Shown: positions 41,836-50,083 of the stretch, one piece after another
How positions within the stretch are numbered: the stretch's first letter is position 1
Layout: each line of letters starts with the position of its first letter
Origin: Streptomyces sp. SCSIO 30461
GTDB taxonomy: Bacteria > Actinomycetota > Actinomycetes > Streptomycetales > Streptomycetaceae
DNA: 64,000 nt
Reading direction: 5' to 3'
NCBI RefSeq assembly: GCF_037023745.1
Contig: NZ_CP146101.1
Location: forward strand, 806,001-870,000
Program-made: the position numbers and the translations under genes
Notes under the pieces: generated by a model
The model's input: only the letters and a program-made list of their open reading frames with translations
Told to the model about the DNA's origin: nothing
The model's database searches: none

Positions 41836-42948
41836 GTGACCACAGCAGCCGCCATCTGGGGCCGGGCCGAGCAGCAGGATTTCCGGGCCCGGGTACGCGG
41901 CTGCCTGCTCGGGAGTGCCATCGGCGATGCGCTCGGCGCTGGTGTCGCGGCACAGTCCGCCGACGAGATACGCGCCGCGTACGGCGTCGACGGTGTGGGT
42001 GACTTCGTCCCCGCGTACGGACGCCGCGGTGCCGTCACCGCGGCCACCCAGCTCACCCTCTTCACCGTCGACGGTCTGATACGGGCCCAAGTGCGCAAGG
42101 ACGCCGGCGCCTGGCATCCCCCCACCGACGTGCACCGGGCCTATCTGCGCTGGGCGGCCACCCAACGCGACTGGGGCCCCGACGAGCGCCGCAAGGACAA
42201 CGGATGGCTCGCCTGCGAGGAGTGGCTCTATACCCGCCGCGATCCCCAGCCGGCCACCCTCAGCGGCCTCGCCGACGAGATACTCGGCACGCTCGACAAG
42301 CCCAAGAACCCCACCGCCCGCGACGCGGGCGCCGTGCTCCGGTCGGCGCCCTTCGGCCTGCTGGTGGGCTGGGAGCCGCAGCTCGTGTGCCAGCTGGCCG
42401 TGGAATGCGCCACACAGACCCATGGACATCCCACCGCGTATCTCTCGGCCGGTGCCTTCGCCGTGATCGTCCACGGGCTCGCACGCGGTGAGACCGTCGA
42501 CGCCTGCGTCCAGCGCGCATTGGCGCTGCTCGCCTCCCGCCCCGGCCACCAACCCGTCACCGACGCGCTCAAGCAGGCGCTCGGCGCCGTACGCCAAGGC
42601 ATCCCCAGCCCTGCCAGGATCGCAGCCCTCGGCGACCCCGAGCACGCCGAGGACGCCATCGCCGTGGCGGTCTACTGCACGCTCGTCAGCGAGGACGTGC
42701 GGCACGGCCTCGGCCTCGCCGTCAACCACGACGGTCCATCGCATACGACGGGTGCGCTCGCGGGTGCCCTCCTCGGTGTCATGCACGGTGAGACGGCGTT
42801 GCCCCCGGGCTGGCTCGTGGAGCTCGAAGGCCGGGCCACGATGCTCGAAATCGCTGATGACTTCGCGATGGAGATGACGCAGGGGCCTGCCCTGCACGGA
42901 CCGACCGCGTCGTCCCAGGGCTGGTTGCTGCGCTATCCGCGCGTCTGA
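41836..42948 (+). CDS. ADP-ribosylglycohydrolase-fold protein
   Basis: A 370-residue protein of the DraG/ADP-ribosylglycohydrolase fold, which normally removes ADP-ribose from proteins using two metal ions. The first motif is intact (GCLLGSAIGDALGAG). The usual T/S-DDT segment reads VTAATQLTLFT, and the late G-D-x-D-x-x-G motif reads HDGPSHTTGALAGALLG, so several metal-binding Asp residues are not in place. It may be inactive or a binding protein. GTG at 41836 is chosen because AGGAGGAAA lies just upstream; the open frame before it is not conserved-looking. Confidence 0.82.
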   Translation: MTTAAAIWGRAEQQDFRARVRGCLLGSAIGDALGAGVAAQSADEIRAAYGVDGVGDFVPAYGRRGAVTAATQLTLFTVDGLIRAQVRKDAGAWHPPTDVHRAYLRWAATQRDWGPDERRKDNGWLACEEWLYTRRDPQPATLSGLADEILGTLDKPKNPTARDAGAVLRSAPFGLLVGWEPQLVCQLAVECATQTHGHPTAYLSAGAFAVIVHGLARGETVDACVQRALALLASRPGHQPVTDALKQALGAVRQGIPSPARIAALGDPEHAEDAIAVAVYCTLVSEDVRHGLGLAVNHDGPSHTTGALAGALLGVMHGETALPPGWLVELEGRATMLEIADDFAMEMTQGPALHGPTASSQGWLLRYPRV

Positions 42949-43063
42949 CCCCGACCCGTGCGTCTGACCCCGACCCGTACGCCTGGCCCCGACCTCTGCC
43001 CCGTGTCCCTGACGGTGAACCCGACCTCGAACCGCGACCGCTGACCCCGGCCCGAGGCCGGGC

Positions 43064-43846
43064 TCAGCGCATCAGCTCGCCCGCGTTCACCAGCAGCGAC
43101 TGCCCCGTGATCGCCCGCGCCCGGTCGGACGCCAGGAACGCCACAGCGTCGGCGACATCCCCGTCCGTGGCCAGCTCGGGCAGCGCCATACGCGCGTTCA
43201 GGCGGTCGAGCACCTCGGATTCCGGCAGGCCCTCGGTGTGCGCGGTGAACTGCACATACGCCTCCACGGGCGGTCCCCACATCCAGCCCGGCAGTACGGT
43301 GTTGACCCGTATGCGGTGCGGACCCAACTCGCGGGCCAGGGAGTACATCGCCGAGGTGAGCGCACCTTTGGACGCCGCGTACGCCGCCTGCCGCACCTGA
43401 GAGGGCGCGGCGACGGCTGACTGCGTGCCGATGATGACGACGGAGCCGCCGCGCTCCTTGAGCGCGGGAAGACAGGCCCGGGTCATCCGCAGCGTGCCCA
43501 GCAGGTTGACGTCGATGACCTGTTGCCAGGTCGAGAAGTCGGCATCCTCCAGTCCGCCGAAGTAGCTGTCCCAGGCTGCCACATGGACCACCGCGTCGAT
43601 CCGCCCGAAGCGCTCGACCGCCAGCGCCGCAAGCGCATCGCACTGTCCCTCATCGGTGATGTCGGTGGGGCGGCGTGCGGTGCGGCTGCCCGTGGGGTCT
43701 ATCTGCGCGGCTGATTTGGCGAGGTTGGCGGTGGTGCGCGCGCCGAGCACGGCATTGCCGCCGTCCCTGACGACGGTGGCGGCGACCTGGTGCCCGAGAC
43801 CGGCGCCGACTCCGGACACGATGACGGTCTTCCCCTGAAGCAGCAT
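43064..43846 (-). CDS. SDR-family oxidoreductase
   Basis: A 260-residue short-chain dehydrogenase. Motifs: cofactor G-V-G-A-G-L-G after KTVIVS, VHVAAWDS in place of NNAG, catalytic Ser in IGTQSAVAA, Y-A-A-S-K, and ITGQSLLVNAGE at the end. Start at 43846 is preferred to 43870, since GGGAG lies 8 nt upstream and the 43870 ATG sits only a few bases after the operator. It is divergent from the uncharacterised gene at 43949, and operator copy 5 lies between them. The role is presumably an alcohol/ketone step of the same pathway as the 15-20 kb genes. Confidence 0.85.
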   Translation of the reverse strand: MLLQGKTVIVSGVGAGLGHQVAATVVRDGGNAVLGARTTANLAKSAAQIDPTGSRTARRPTDITDEGQCDALAALAVERFGRIDAVVHVAAWDSYFGGLEDADFSTWQQVIDVNLLGTLRMTRACLPALKERGGSVVIIGTQSAVAAPSQVRQAAYAASKGALTSAMYSLARELGPHRIRVNTVLPGWMWGPPVEAYVQFTAHTEGLPESEVLDRLNARMALPELATDGDVADAVAFLASDRARAITGQSLLVNAGELMR

Positions 43847-43874
43847 CCGACGGCTCCCGGCTCTGGTCATCTAT

Positions 43875-43889
43875 CTGACGAACCGTCAG
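43875..43889. promoter_or_regulatory. Operator copy 5
   Basis: CTGACGAACCGTCAG is a perfect-arm palindrome between two divergent genes, 28 bp before the SDR start and 59 bp before the gene at 43949. It is about 27 kb from the other copies, extending the regulon across the toxin and fbiC regions. Confidence 0.78.
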
Positions 43890-43948
43890 AGTAAGTCCCT
43901 CCACCGCAGGAAGGAAGAGGAAGCCGGGGGAGTAGAGGGAGTGAACGC

Positions 43949-44767
43949 ATGAGCGAATACCGCGAGAGCGAGGACACCCGGTCCGAGGCGTACGCGGAAC
44001 TGGCCGCCGTCGGCCCGTACGGAGTCCACCCCGGCCACGCCCTGATCACCATGGTCGAGCCGCACCCCGGCCATGAGTATGCCTACAACCGCTGGTACGA
44101 GGACGACCACTACTACGCGGGTGCGATGGCGATGCCCTGGATCTTCGCGGGGCGGCGCTGGGTGGCGACCCGCGAACTGCAGCTGCTCAGATATCCGGAG
44201 AAGTCCGCGGTCGCCCAGCCGGTGACAGCCGGCTGCTACATCTCCACGTACTGGATCACCGACGGCCGTTACGACGACCACATGAAGTGGACCGTCGCCA
44301 TCAACAAGCGGCTGAACCGAGACCGCCGGGTCCATCAGGCCCGTACACACGTATTCACCGCTTTCCAGGACCACGTGGCGACCGTCTACCGGGACGGGGC
44401 GGCAGGGCCGCGCGACTACCACGCGCTGGACCACCCTTACCGCGGCCTGGTGGTCGAGGTCATCGACGTGGAAGAGCCGCGGCGGCTCGCGGGCTCCCCT
44501 GCGGCGATGGTGACGATCTTCAGGCCGACACCACTGCCGCTGGATCGGATGACGTATGTCAAGCAGGTGGAGGGCGTCGACACGCGGCTGACGCTGCTCT
44601 GGTTCCTGGAACAGGATCCGCGGGACTGCTGGGACGGGTATTTCGCCGACCTGGCCGCGGGAGAGGCGGGGGAGTGGGGAGTGCCGGCGCGTGTGGAGCT
44701 GGCGGCGCCGTTCATTCCGACGCTGCCGGGCACCGACCGCTATGTGGATGAGCTACGCGGCGAGTGA
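43949..44767 (+). CDS. Uncharacterised protein under the shared operator (possible alpha/beta-barrel)
   Basis: A 272-residue soluble protein that I do not recognise by name. The segment HALITMVEPHPGHEYAYNRWYEDDHYYAGAMAMPWIF (spread over residues 30-66) and the repeat-like YISTYWITDGRYDDHMKW resemble the N-x-W-Y-x-x-x-H pattern of EthD/Dabb-type dimeric alpha-beta barrels, perhaps duplicated. Such proteins can act as small mono-oxygenases or cyclases, but no catalytic claim is justified. Its position, divergent from an SDR with a shared CTGACGnnnCGTCAG site, ties it to the catabolic regulon. A hairpin terminator follows. Confidence 0.7.
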   Translation: MSEYRESEDTRSEAYAELAAVGPYGVHPGHALITMVEPHPGHEYAYNRWYEDDHYYAGAMAMPWIFAGRRWVATRELQLLRYPEKSAVAQPVTAGCYISTYWITDGRYDDHMKWTVAINKRLNRDRRVHQARTHVFTAFQDHVATVYRDGAAGPRDYHALDHPYRGLVVEVIDVEEPRRLAGSPAAMVTIFRPTPLPLDRMTYVKQVEGVDTRLTLLWFLEQDPRDCWDGYFADLAAGEAGEWGVPARVELAAPFIPTLPGTDRYVDELRGE

Positions 44768-44804
44768 TCCGAAGGGGCCGCACGGGCCCGGTGGCAGACA
44801 GGCC

Positions 44805-44845
44805 GAGCCCCCTCGGCCGGGACGGCGGACCAGTCGAGGGGGCTC
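44805..44845. terminator. Terminator hairpin
   Basis: GAGCCCCCTCG (44805-44815) and CGAGGGGGCTC (44835-44845) form a perfect 11-bp stem with a 19-nt loop. It lies between the convergent genes ending at 44767 and 44886 and is followed by TGTCTT. Confidence 0.75.
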
Positions 44846-44885
44846 TGTCTTCGAACTCTTTATGTTCCCCGGGCTTTTCGGGTGG

Positions 44886-45086
44886 TTAGAGCGACCCCTT
44901 GCCCACCTCGTGGATGAACGCGTCCCACGAGTCCGGGACGAAGGTGATGGACGGGCCGGCGGGGACCTTGGAGTCCCGCACCGCGATCGCTTCCACCGCA
45001 GGGGACTTGACCTCGATGCATGCGCCGTTCCCTCCGGAGTAGGAGGACTTGGTCCAGGTGTGCAGGGCGCCCTTGCGAATAGCCAT
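44886..45086 (-). CDS. DUF397 protein
   Basis: A 66-residue DUF397 protein: WTKSSYSGGNGACIEVK, then AIAVRDSKVPAGPSITF and WDAFIHEVGKG. ATG at 45086 has GGAGAAA upstream, while the longer open frame is not conserved. It follows a Scr1-type XRE gene (45323-46180) on the same strand, 236 bp downstream of it, and is its likely antagonist or partner. Confidence 0.88.
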   Translation of the reverse strand: MAIRKGALHTWTKSSYSGGNGACIEVKSPAVEAIAVRDSKVPAGPSITFVPDSWDAFIHEVGKGSL

Positions 45087-45322
45087 GTGTTTCTCCGGTT
45101 CCAGGTCGGTCGTCGCCGTCGGTGCTTGCCGCTGCTCACCGGTGTTCCGGGCGCTGCTTGACGGCGTGATCAGGACGTTACTGGCGGGGCTCGGGGGCTG
45201 AGAACGGCCCGTCACCCGACCGGATGGCATATTCGTGGATGCCCTTACGGGGAACGGCATCCACCGTGTACGGTGCCCGCCCCCGCCGACTCACCGCAGC
45301 GGCGGGTGCCCTCTTCCGGGTG

Positions 45323-46180
45323 TCATCTGGCGTACCTCTTGGCGGCGTCCGAGATGAAGTCCCGGCTCTGCTCGACATTCAGCGCCTGCGCGCGCAAGTG
45401 CTCGTACATCATCGTGTACTTGTGTACGTCGTTCGCCTTTTCGAGGTACAGGTCGCTGGTGACACCCTCGATGTAGACCACGCTCGAATCAGCGGCGTCC
45501 GGGAATTCCAGCACGGCGTAATGTCCCGTGATCCCCGGATGGGCGCCCATGCTGAACGGCAGCACCTGCACCGTGACGTGCGGCAGATGCGACTGCTCCA
45601 CCAGGTACTCCAGTTGGTCCCGCATCACCTGTTCGTTGCCCACCACCCGGCGCAGCGCCGACTCGTCCACGACGGCCCACAGTCGCAGCGGGCTCTCGGG
45701 CGCCGTGATGCGCTCCTGCCGCCGCATCCTGACCTGGACCCGCTTCTCGACGTCACTCACCGGCGACTCCGGCAGTGCGCCGCGGATAAGGGCCTCCGCG
45801 TACTGCCGGCTCTGGAGCAGCCCTGGTACGACCTGCGGCTCGTAGACGCGCAGTGAGGCAGCGTCGGTCTCCAGGCCGATGTAGACGCTGTACGGGATGT
45901 CGCCGAAGGCGTGCCACCAGCCCTGCTGGCGGGAGTCCTTGGCCATCTGCATGAGTGAATCGACCATTCGCTGATCCTCGACTTCGTACACCCCGCACAG
46001 GTCGCGAACGTCGCGTTGACTGATGGAGCGCCGACCGTTCTCCAGGCGGCTGATCTTCGACTGCGAGACGAGCAGGCGGTCCGCCACCTCCTCCGCAGTC
46101 ATCCCCCTTTGCTCGCGGAGCCGGCGCAGCTCCTGGCCCAAGCGGCGCCGCCTGACAGTGGGGTTGATATTGGACGCCAC
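45323..46180 (-). CDS. XRE-family regulator with DUF5753 (Scr1-type)
   Basis: A 285-residue protein with an N-terminal helix-turn-helix (RRLREQRGMTAEEVADRLLV, then SQSKISRLENGRRSISQRDV) and a DUF5753 domain (VVPGLLQSRQYAEALIRGAL, RMRRQERITAPESPLRLWAVVDESALRRVVG over its centre, VTVQVLPFSMGAHPGITG). This is the second such regulator in the window and differs in sequence from the one at 28606. Its DUF397 partner lies downstream at 44886. Confidence 0.9.
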   Translation of the reverse strand: MASNINPTVRRRRLGQELRRLREQRGMTAEEVADRLLVSQSKISRLENGRRSISQRDVRDLCGVYEVEDQRMVDSLMQMAKDSRQQGWWHAFGDIPYSVYIGLETDAASLRVYEPQVVPGLLQSRQYAEALIRGALPESPVSDVEKRVQVRMRRQERITAPESPLRLWAVVDESALRRVVGNEQVMRDQLEYLVEQSHLPHVTVQVLPFSMGAHPGITGHYAVLEFPDAADSSVVYIEGVTSDLYLEKANDVHKYTMMYEHLRAQALNVEQSRDFISDAAKRYAR

Positions 46181-46681
46181 GAGAACTGCACCTCCGGCTG
46201 CTGATACTGCTGTACGTTGTCATGCGTTGCTGTGCGTATCCAGCTCTCAGCAGACTGCCACCGATTCCGCCGGCCGCGCTGGAGAATGACGACAATGGCG
46301 ACCCCGTGGCAATGCGAACGCGCGGGGCAGTCGCCATGACTGCTCCGCGCGTCCACTGCGGCTCCCGAACCGGGTCCTGTGCGCGTGATGCCGACGTGGT
46401 CCGGTGGTGCGGCGGTTCGGTGGTGCGGCGGTTCGGATGTGCCGCGCCGTGTCGTGATGCGCCGTGTCGTGCTGGTGCGTGATGCGGTGCTGGTGCGTGA
46501 TGCGGTGGTTGAGCGTGATGCGGTGGTTGAGCGTGATGCGGTGGTTGAGCGTGATGCGGTGGTTGAGCGTGATGCGGTGGTTGAGCGTGATGCGGTGGTT
46601 GAGCGTGATGCGGTGGTTGAGCGTGATGCGGTGGTTGAGCGCGTGGTGGTGCGCTGCTGTGGCGATGCCTCGGCTGCGAGG
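46181..46681. other. Intergenic region holding an 18-bp minisatellite
   Basis: No gene is supported between GPP34 and the XRE gene. The region has a low-complexity centre (46497-46640) flanked by degenerate GGTGCGGCGGTTCGG-type sequence around 46400-46440. The part next to the XRE gene (46181-46300) is AT-richer and probably contains its promoter. Confidence 0.6.
46497..46640 (+). repeat. Tandem repeat, 18 bp x 8 perfect copies
   Basis: The unit GTGATGCGGTGGTTGAGC occurs eight times without a mismatch from 46497 to 46640, preceded by one variant (GTGATGCGGTGCTGGTGC, 46479-46496). The period is a multiple of three, so long open frames (DAVVER, HHAQPP and similar) arise on both strands. None has a convincing start or family, so I treat it as non-coding. 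Confidence 0.9.
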
Positions 46682-47401
46682 TCAGTGCACGGCGGCTCGG
46701 GCCATGCCTCCCCGGCGGGACGGCACCGTGGCGGCCGGTTGACGGCTGCCCCCGGCGGCGCCACGGCGTGGCTGTGCGGCCACACCGCTCTGGACGTCCA
46801 TGACGGCGTGCGCCACCAGTCCGCCCATGGGGTCGTGCCTGATCAGGTCCCGGAGCCGGGAGCGCGACGAACGCCCCTCGTTCCCCGGGTACAGGTGCTT
46901 GCCGAGGCCGACCGCGTGCGCCAGTGCGGCGAGCGCTGCGGTGCGCGGGTCCGGTGGTACGCCGGTCCGGATCGCGCTGTCCAGCCGGGCCCTGATCTCC
47001 CGGCTGATGGTCGTGTCCGTCGCCTGGTAGCGAGTCGTCGGCAGTACCCCGCACATCTGACCCTCCACGGCATGCACCATGCCGCAGCGCTCCAGATGTG
47101 AGAGGTACGTCTGGCGGAGTCCCAACCGGGGTCCGCCGATCCAGTGGACGGCCCGGACCGGACTGCCACGCCTGCGCAGCAGCTCCAGTGCGGAGTCCAA
47201 TGTCGGATCTCCTGTCGGCCGTGGCATCACCACGGCGATACGATCCCCGTCAGGGGCTATCCGTCCTGCCAGGGCCAGCTCCACTAGCTGTGCTCCGGCC
47301 AGGCCTAGGTCGAGCGACTGCGGCTGCGCTGTGGTACCCGTGGCCGGGTCCAGAGCGAGCAGCAGAAGCTCCTCCGGAATTGTTCTGCGGCTCTTGCCCA
47401 T
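46682..47401 (-). CDS. GOLPH3/VPS74 (GPP34) family protein
   Basis: A 239-residue protein of the GPP34 fold, which binds phosphoinositides in eukaryotes and is a multi-copy family of unknown role in Streptomyces. Typical are the start TIPEELLLLALDPATG, GLAGAQLVELALAGRI, the long helices with LGLRQTYLSHLERCGMV and the RYQATDTT strand, then RDPRTAALAALAHAVGL-like PRTAALAALAHAVGLGKHL. The last 30 residues are Arg/Gly-rich. GGGGAGG lies five bases before the ATG. It is divergent from the carboxypeptidase gene. Confidence 0.85.
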   Translation of the reverse strand: MGKSRRTIPEELLLLALDPATGTTAQPQSLDLGLAGAQLVELALAGRIAPDGDRIAVVMPRPTGDPTLDSALELLRRRGSPVRAVHWIGGPRLGLRQTYLSHLERCGMVHAVEGQMCGVLPTTRYQATDTTISREIRARLDSAIRTGVPPDPRTAALAALAHAVGLGKHLYPGNEGRSSRSRLRDLIRHDPMGGLVAHAVMDVQSGVAAQPRRGAAGGSRQPAATVPSRRGGMARAAVH

Positions 47402-47595
47402 CCATGCCTCCCCGCGTGGATGAATGACAGGGTGACGCCTCTCACATTGGTCTGTCGAGAGTGCCTGGGTGCTTCGTGTTGGAACCAGTAGGTATGTCGT
47501 TCTCGTCTAGCACGGGGGCCAACTGGTCACACGGGACACTGGTAGATGGTTCGGACAAGCGTCGCAGCGCGGCGAGCAGGCATGGAGGAGGCACG

Positions 47596-49980
47596 GTGGC
47601 GGGCGAGTCCCCTGACAGGTCGGAGCAGCGGAAGTCGTCGGGGGAGACGGTTTCGGGCGAACGTGATCCGAGGCTTGCCATGATCCGTGCGGCGGGGGTT
47701 CCGTCGCGGGCGGAGGGGCGTAGCGATCAGGAGACGGCGGTGTTCAGGGTTCCCTCGACGCCTGACGTCGAGGGCGAGGGTGACGCCGACGGCGAGGACG
47801 GCGCGGAGTCGGCGTCCGATACCCCGGCATCCGCCGAGCGTGCCGATATGTCGGATGAGCCCGAAAAGTCCACGGAGTCCCGGGAATCCGAGACATCCGA
47901 AGGCGCCGATGAGCCCGACGGGCTTCCTGCCGCGGATGCGGGCGCCTCCGGCAGTGACAGCGGGGACGAGGGTGACGACGCGCGGCTGCGGAAGGCCGTG
48001 GCCTCCTGGGTGTCGGCGGCGGAAGCCGAGGCCGCGGAGGAACCTGCTGCCGAGGACGCCGATGGTTCCGATGGTGCGGAGACGGACGGCGAGCCCGGCG
48101 AGTCCACCGACCCCGCCGGCTCCGAAGGCGCTGACGACGCCGAGGCCGTGGAGGGCGCCGACGGTTCCGAGGACGAGGTCGAGGTCGAGGTCGAGGTCGA
48201 GGACAAGGAGGCGGAGGCGGACGGCGAGTCCGTGGATTCCGCTGACCTCGCCGCGGGCGCGGAAGCCCCCGATGCGGACGCCGAGGCCGCCACGGACGAG
48301 GCACAGGCCGCGGAGGCCGTGGAAGACGCCGAGACCGAGGACGACCCTCAGGAGGCGTCGGCTCCGACAGCGGCCGCCGAGAGCGGCGACACCGACAGGC
48401 CGGTCGATCAGCCGACCGCTGTGTTCAAGGTGCCCACCCGGCGGACCGCGGACCAGCCCACCACCGCGCTCAAGATCACGAATCCCGCTGCCAAGCCGGA
48501 ATCCGGTTCCACGCCCGATGCGGAGCCCGCGAGCGAGCGGACCAGTAGGTTCGTGCCGCTGCGCCGTGACGATTCGCCGGCCTCATCGGCTTCGGCGCCC
48601 TCGTCGGCAGCCACGGCGACTGCCCCGCCCGCTTCGCCTGCCCAGATCCCCGCGTCCCTCACCGAGCCCGAGCGGACCAAGCAGCAGCCCCTGCCGCCGA
48701 AGCCTCCGCTCGACCTGCTCGCCGAGCTGACGAACACACCGCCACCCCCGCAGACTCCGCTGCGCACCGCGCTGCGAAGGGTTCGGATCTGGACACCGCT
48801 GGCCGTACTGCTGCTGATCATCTTCGCGATCGTGCAGATGGTGCGCCCGCTCCCGAACCCGACGCTCTCGCTGACCGCGAATCCGACCTACACCTTCGAG
48901 GGCTCGGCCCCCCAGCTCCCTTGGCCCAGCGAGGGTCAGGCGGCCATGTCGGCGGCCGGGCTCGGCTCGCTCGGCACGTACGGGGAGCAGGAACCGGTGC
49001 CCATCGCGAGCGTGACCAAGGCGATGACGGCGTATGTGATCCTCAAGGACCACCCGCTCAAGCGCGGCGAGGACGGTCCGATGATCGAGATCGACGCCAA
49101 GGGTGAGCAGGAGGGCCAGCTCGACAAGACGGACAACGAGTCGACGCTCAACACCGTCAAGGAAGGCGACAAGATCAGCCTGAGGGACGCGCTGTCGGCC
49201 ATCATGATCCCGTCTGCGAACAACATCGCACGTCAGCTCGCCCGCTGGGACTCCGGCTCCGAGGCGGCGTTCGTCGAGAAGATGAACGCGGCAGCCAAGG
49301 AACTCGGCATGGCCGACACGACCTACACGGACCCCTCCGGTCTGCAGGCGACGACGGTCAGCACCGCCGAGGACCAGGTCAAGCTGGGCCTGAAGCTGGT
49401 GGAGATCCCGGCGCTGATGGATATCACCAAACTGCCCAAGTGGAAGGACCACACCGGCAGGGAGTGGCGGAACTACAACGATCTGGTCCCGTACGACGAC
49501 TCGCTCGGCATCAAGACCGGCAGCACCACCAAGGCGGGCGGCAACCTGCTCTTCGCCGCCCACAAGATGGTCGGTGACACGGACCAGCTGATCGTCGGCG
49601 CCGTGCTCGCGCAGTATGGTGTGCCGATCCTCGGCACGGCGATCAATGCGAGCAAGGAGATCATGCTCGCCACCCAGGACGCGCTGAAGAACGCGACCAT
49701 CGTCAAGAAGGGCCAGGTCGTCGGATCGGTCCAGGACGGTCTCGGCGGTTCGGTCCCGGTCGTCGCCACCGAGGACGTGACGGCCGTGGGCTGGTCCGGC
49801 CTCACCGTCAAACTGAAGTTGACGGACGGCGGCAAGACGCTGCCGCACGCGGCGAAGGCGGGCACGGCCGTCGGCACACTGACCGTCGGCGAGGGGGCCA
49901 GCCAGGTGAAGGTGCCGGTCGCGCTGCAGTCGGACCTGATCGAGCCGGGCGCGGGGGAGAAGTTGACCCGCGTCGGCTGA
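47596..49980 (+). CDS. D-alanyl-D-alanine carboxypeptidase (S11) with long acidic N-terminal domain
   Basis: A 794-residue membrane-anchored peptidoglycan enzyme that trims the terminal D-Ala of stem peptides. Residues 1-400 are a very acidic, Glu/Asp/Ala-rich cytoplasmic region framed by TAVFRVP and TAVFKVP motifs. A transmembrane helix (PLAVLLLIIFAIVQMV, about 400-416) follows, then the extracellular S11 domain with S-V-T-K (IASVTKAMTAYV), S-A-N (PSANNIARQ) and K-T-G (GIKTGSTTKAGG). GTG at 47596 is chosen because GGAGGAGG precedes it. The membrane-protein gene at 50084 follows on the same strand. Confidence 0.88.
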   Translation: MAGESPDRSEQRKSSGETVSGERDPRLAMIRAAGVPSRAEGRSDQETAVFRVPSTPDVEGEGDADGEDGAESASDTPASAERADMSDEPEKSTESRESETSEGADEPDGLPAADAGASGSDSGDEGDDARLRKAVASWVSAAEAEAAEEPAAEDADGSDGAETDGEPGESTDPAGSEGADDAEAVEGADGSEDEVEVEVEVEDKEAEADGESVDSADLAAGAEAPDADAEAATDEAQAAEAVEDAETEDDPQEASAPTAAAESGDTDRPVDQPTAVFKVPTRRTADQPTTALKITNPAAKPESGSTPDAEPASERTSRFVPLRRDDSPASSASAPSSAATATAPPASPAQIPASLTEPERTKQQPLPPKPPLDLLAELTNTPPPPQTPLRTALRRVRIWTPLAVLLLIIFAIVQMVRPLPNPTLSLTANPTYTFEGSAPQLPWPSEGQAAMSAAGLGSLGTYGEQEPVPIASVTKAMTAYVILKDHPLKRGEDGPMIEIDAKGEQEGQLDKTDNESTLNTVKEGDKISLRDALSAIMIPSANNIARQLARWDSGSEAAFVEKMNAAAKELGMADTTYTDPSGLQATTVSTAEDQVKLGLKLVEIPALMDITKLPKWKDHTGREWRNYNDLVPYDDSLGIKTGSTTKAGGNLLFAAHKMVGDTDQLIVGAVLAQYGVPILGTAINASKEIMLATQDALKNATIVKKGQVVGSVQDGLGGSVPVVATEDVTAVGWSGLTVKLKLTDGGKTLPHAAKAGTAVGTLTVGEGASQVKVPVALQSDLIEPGAGEKLTRVG

Positions 49981-50083
49981 GCCCAGGACCGAGCCGAGGA
50001 TCGAACCGACGACGCGCCCACGGCTCTGGTACGGGAGGACGACTCCCGCACCAGGGCCGTTGGGACGGACCGGGAGCAGCGAA

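Noticed and set aside
46497..46640. Possible CRISPR array
   Set aside because: The repeats are contiguous with no spacers, and no cas gene is present.
46379..47101. Plus-strand frame encoding (DAVVER)n through the minisatellite
   Set aside because: The frame is a by-product of the 18-bp repeat period and overlaps the GPP34 gene in antisense; it has no domain or start support.
47687..48730. Arg/Pro-rich 347-codon frame inside the carboxypeptidase gene
   Set aside because: It is a frame-shifted shadow of the acidic Glu/Asp-rich domain.
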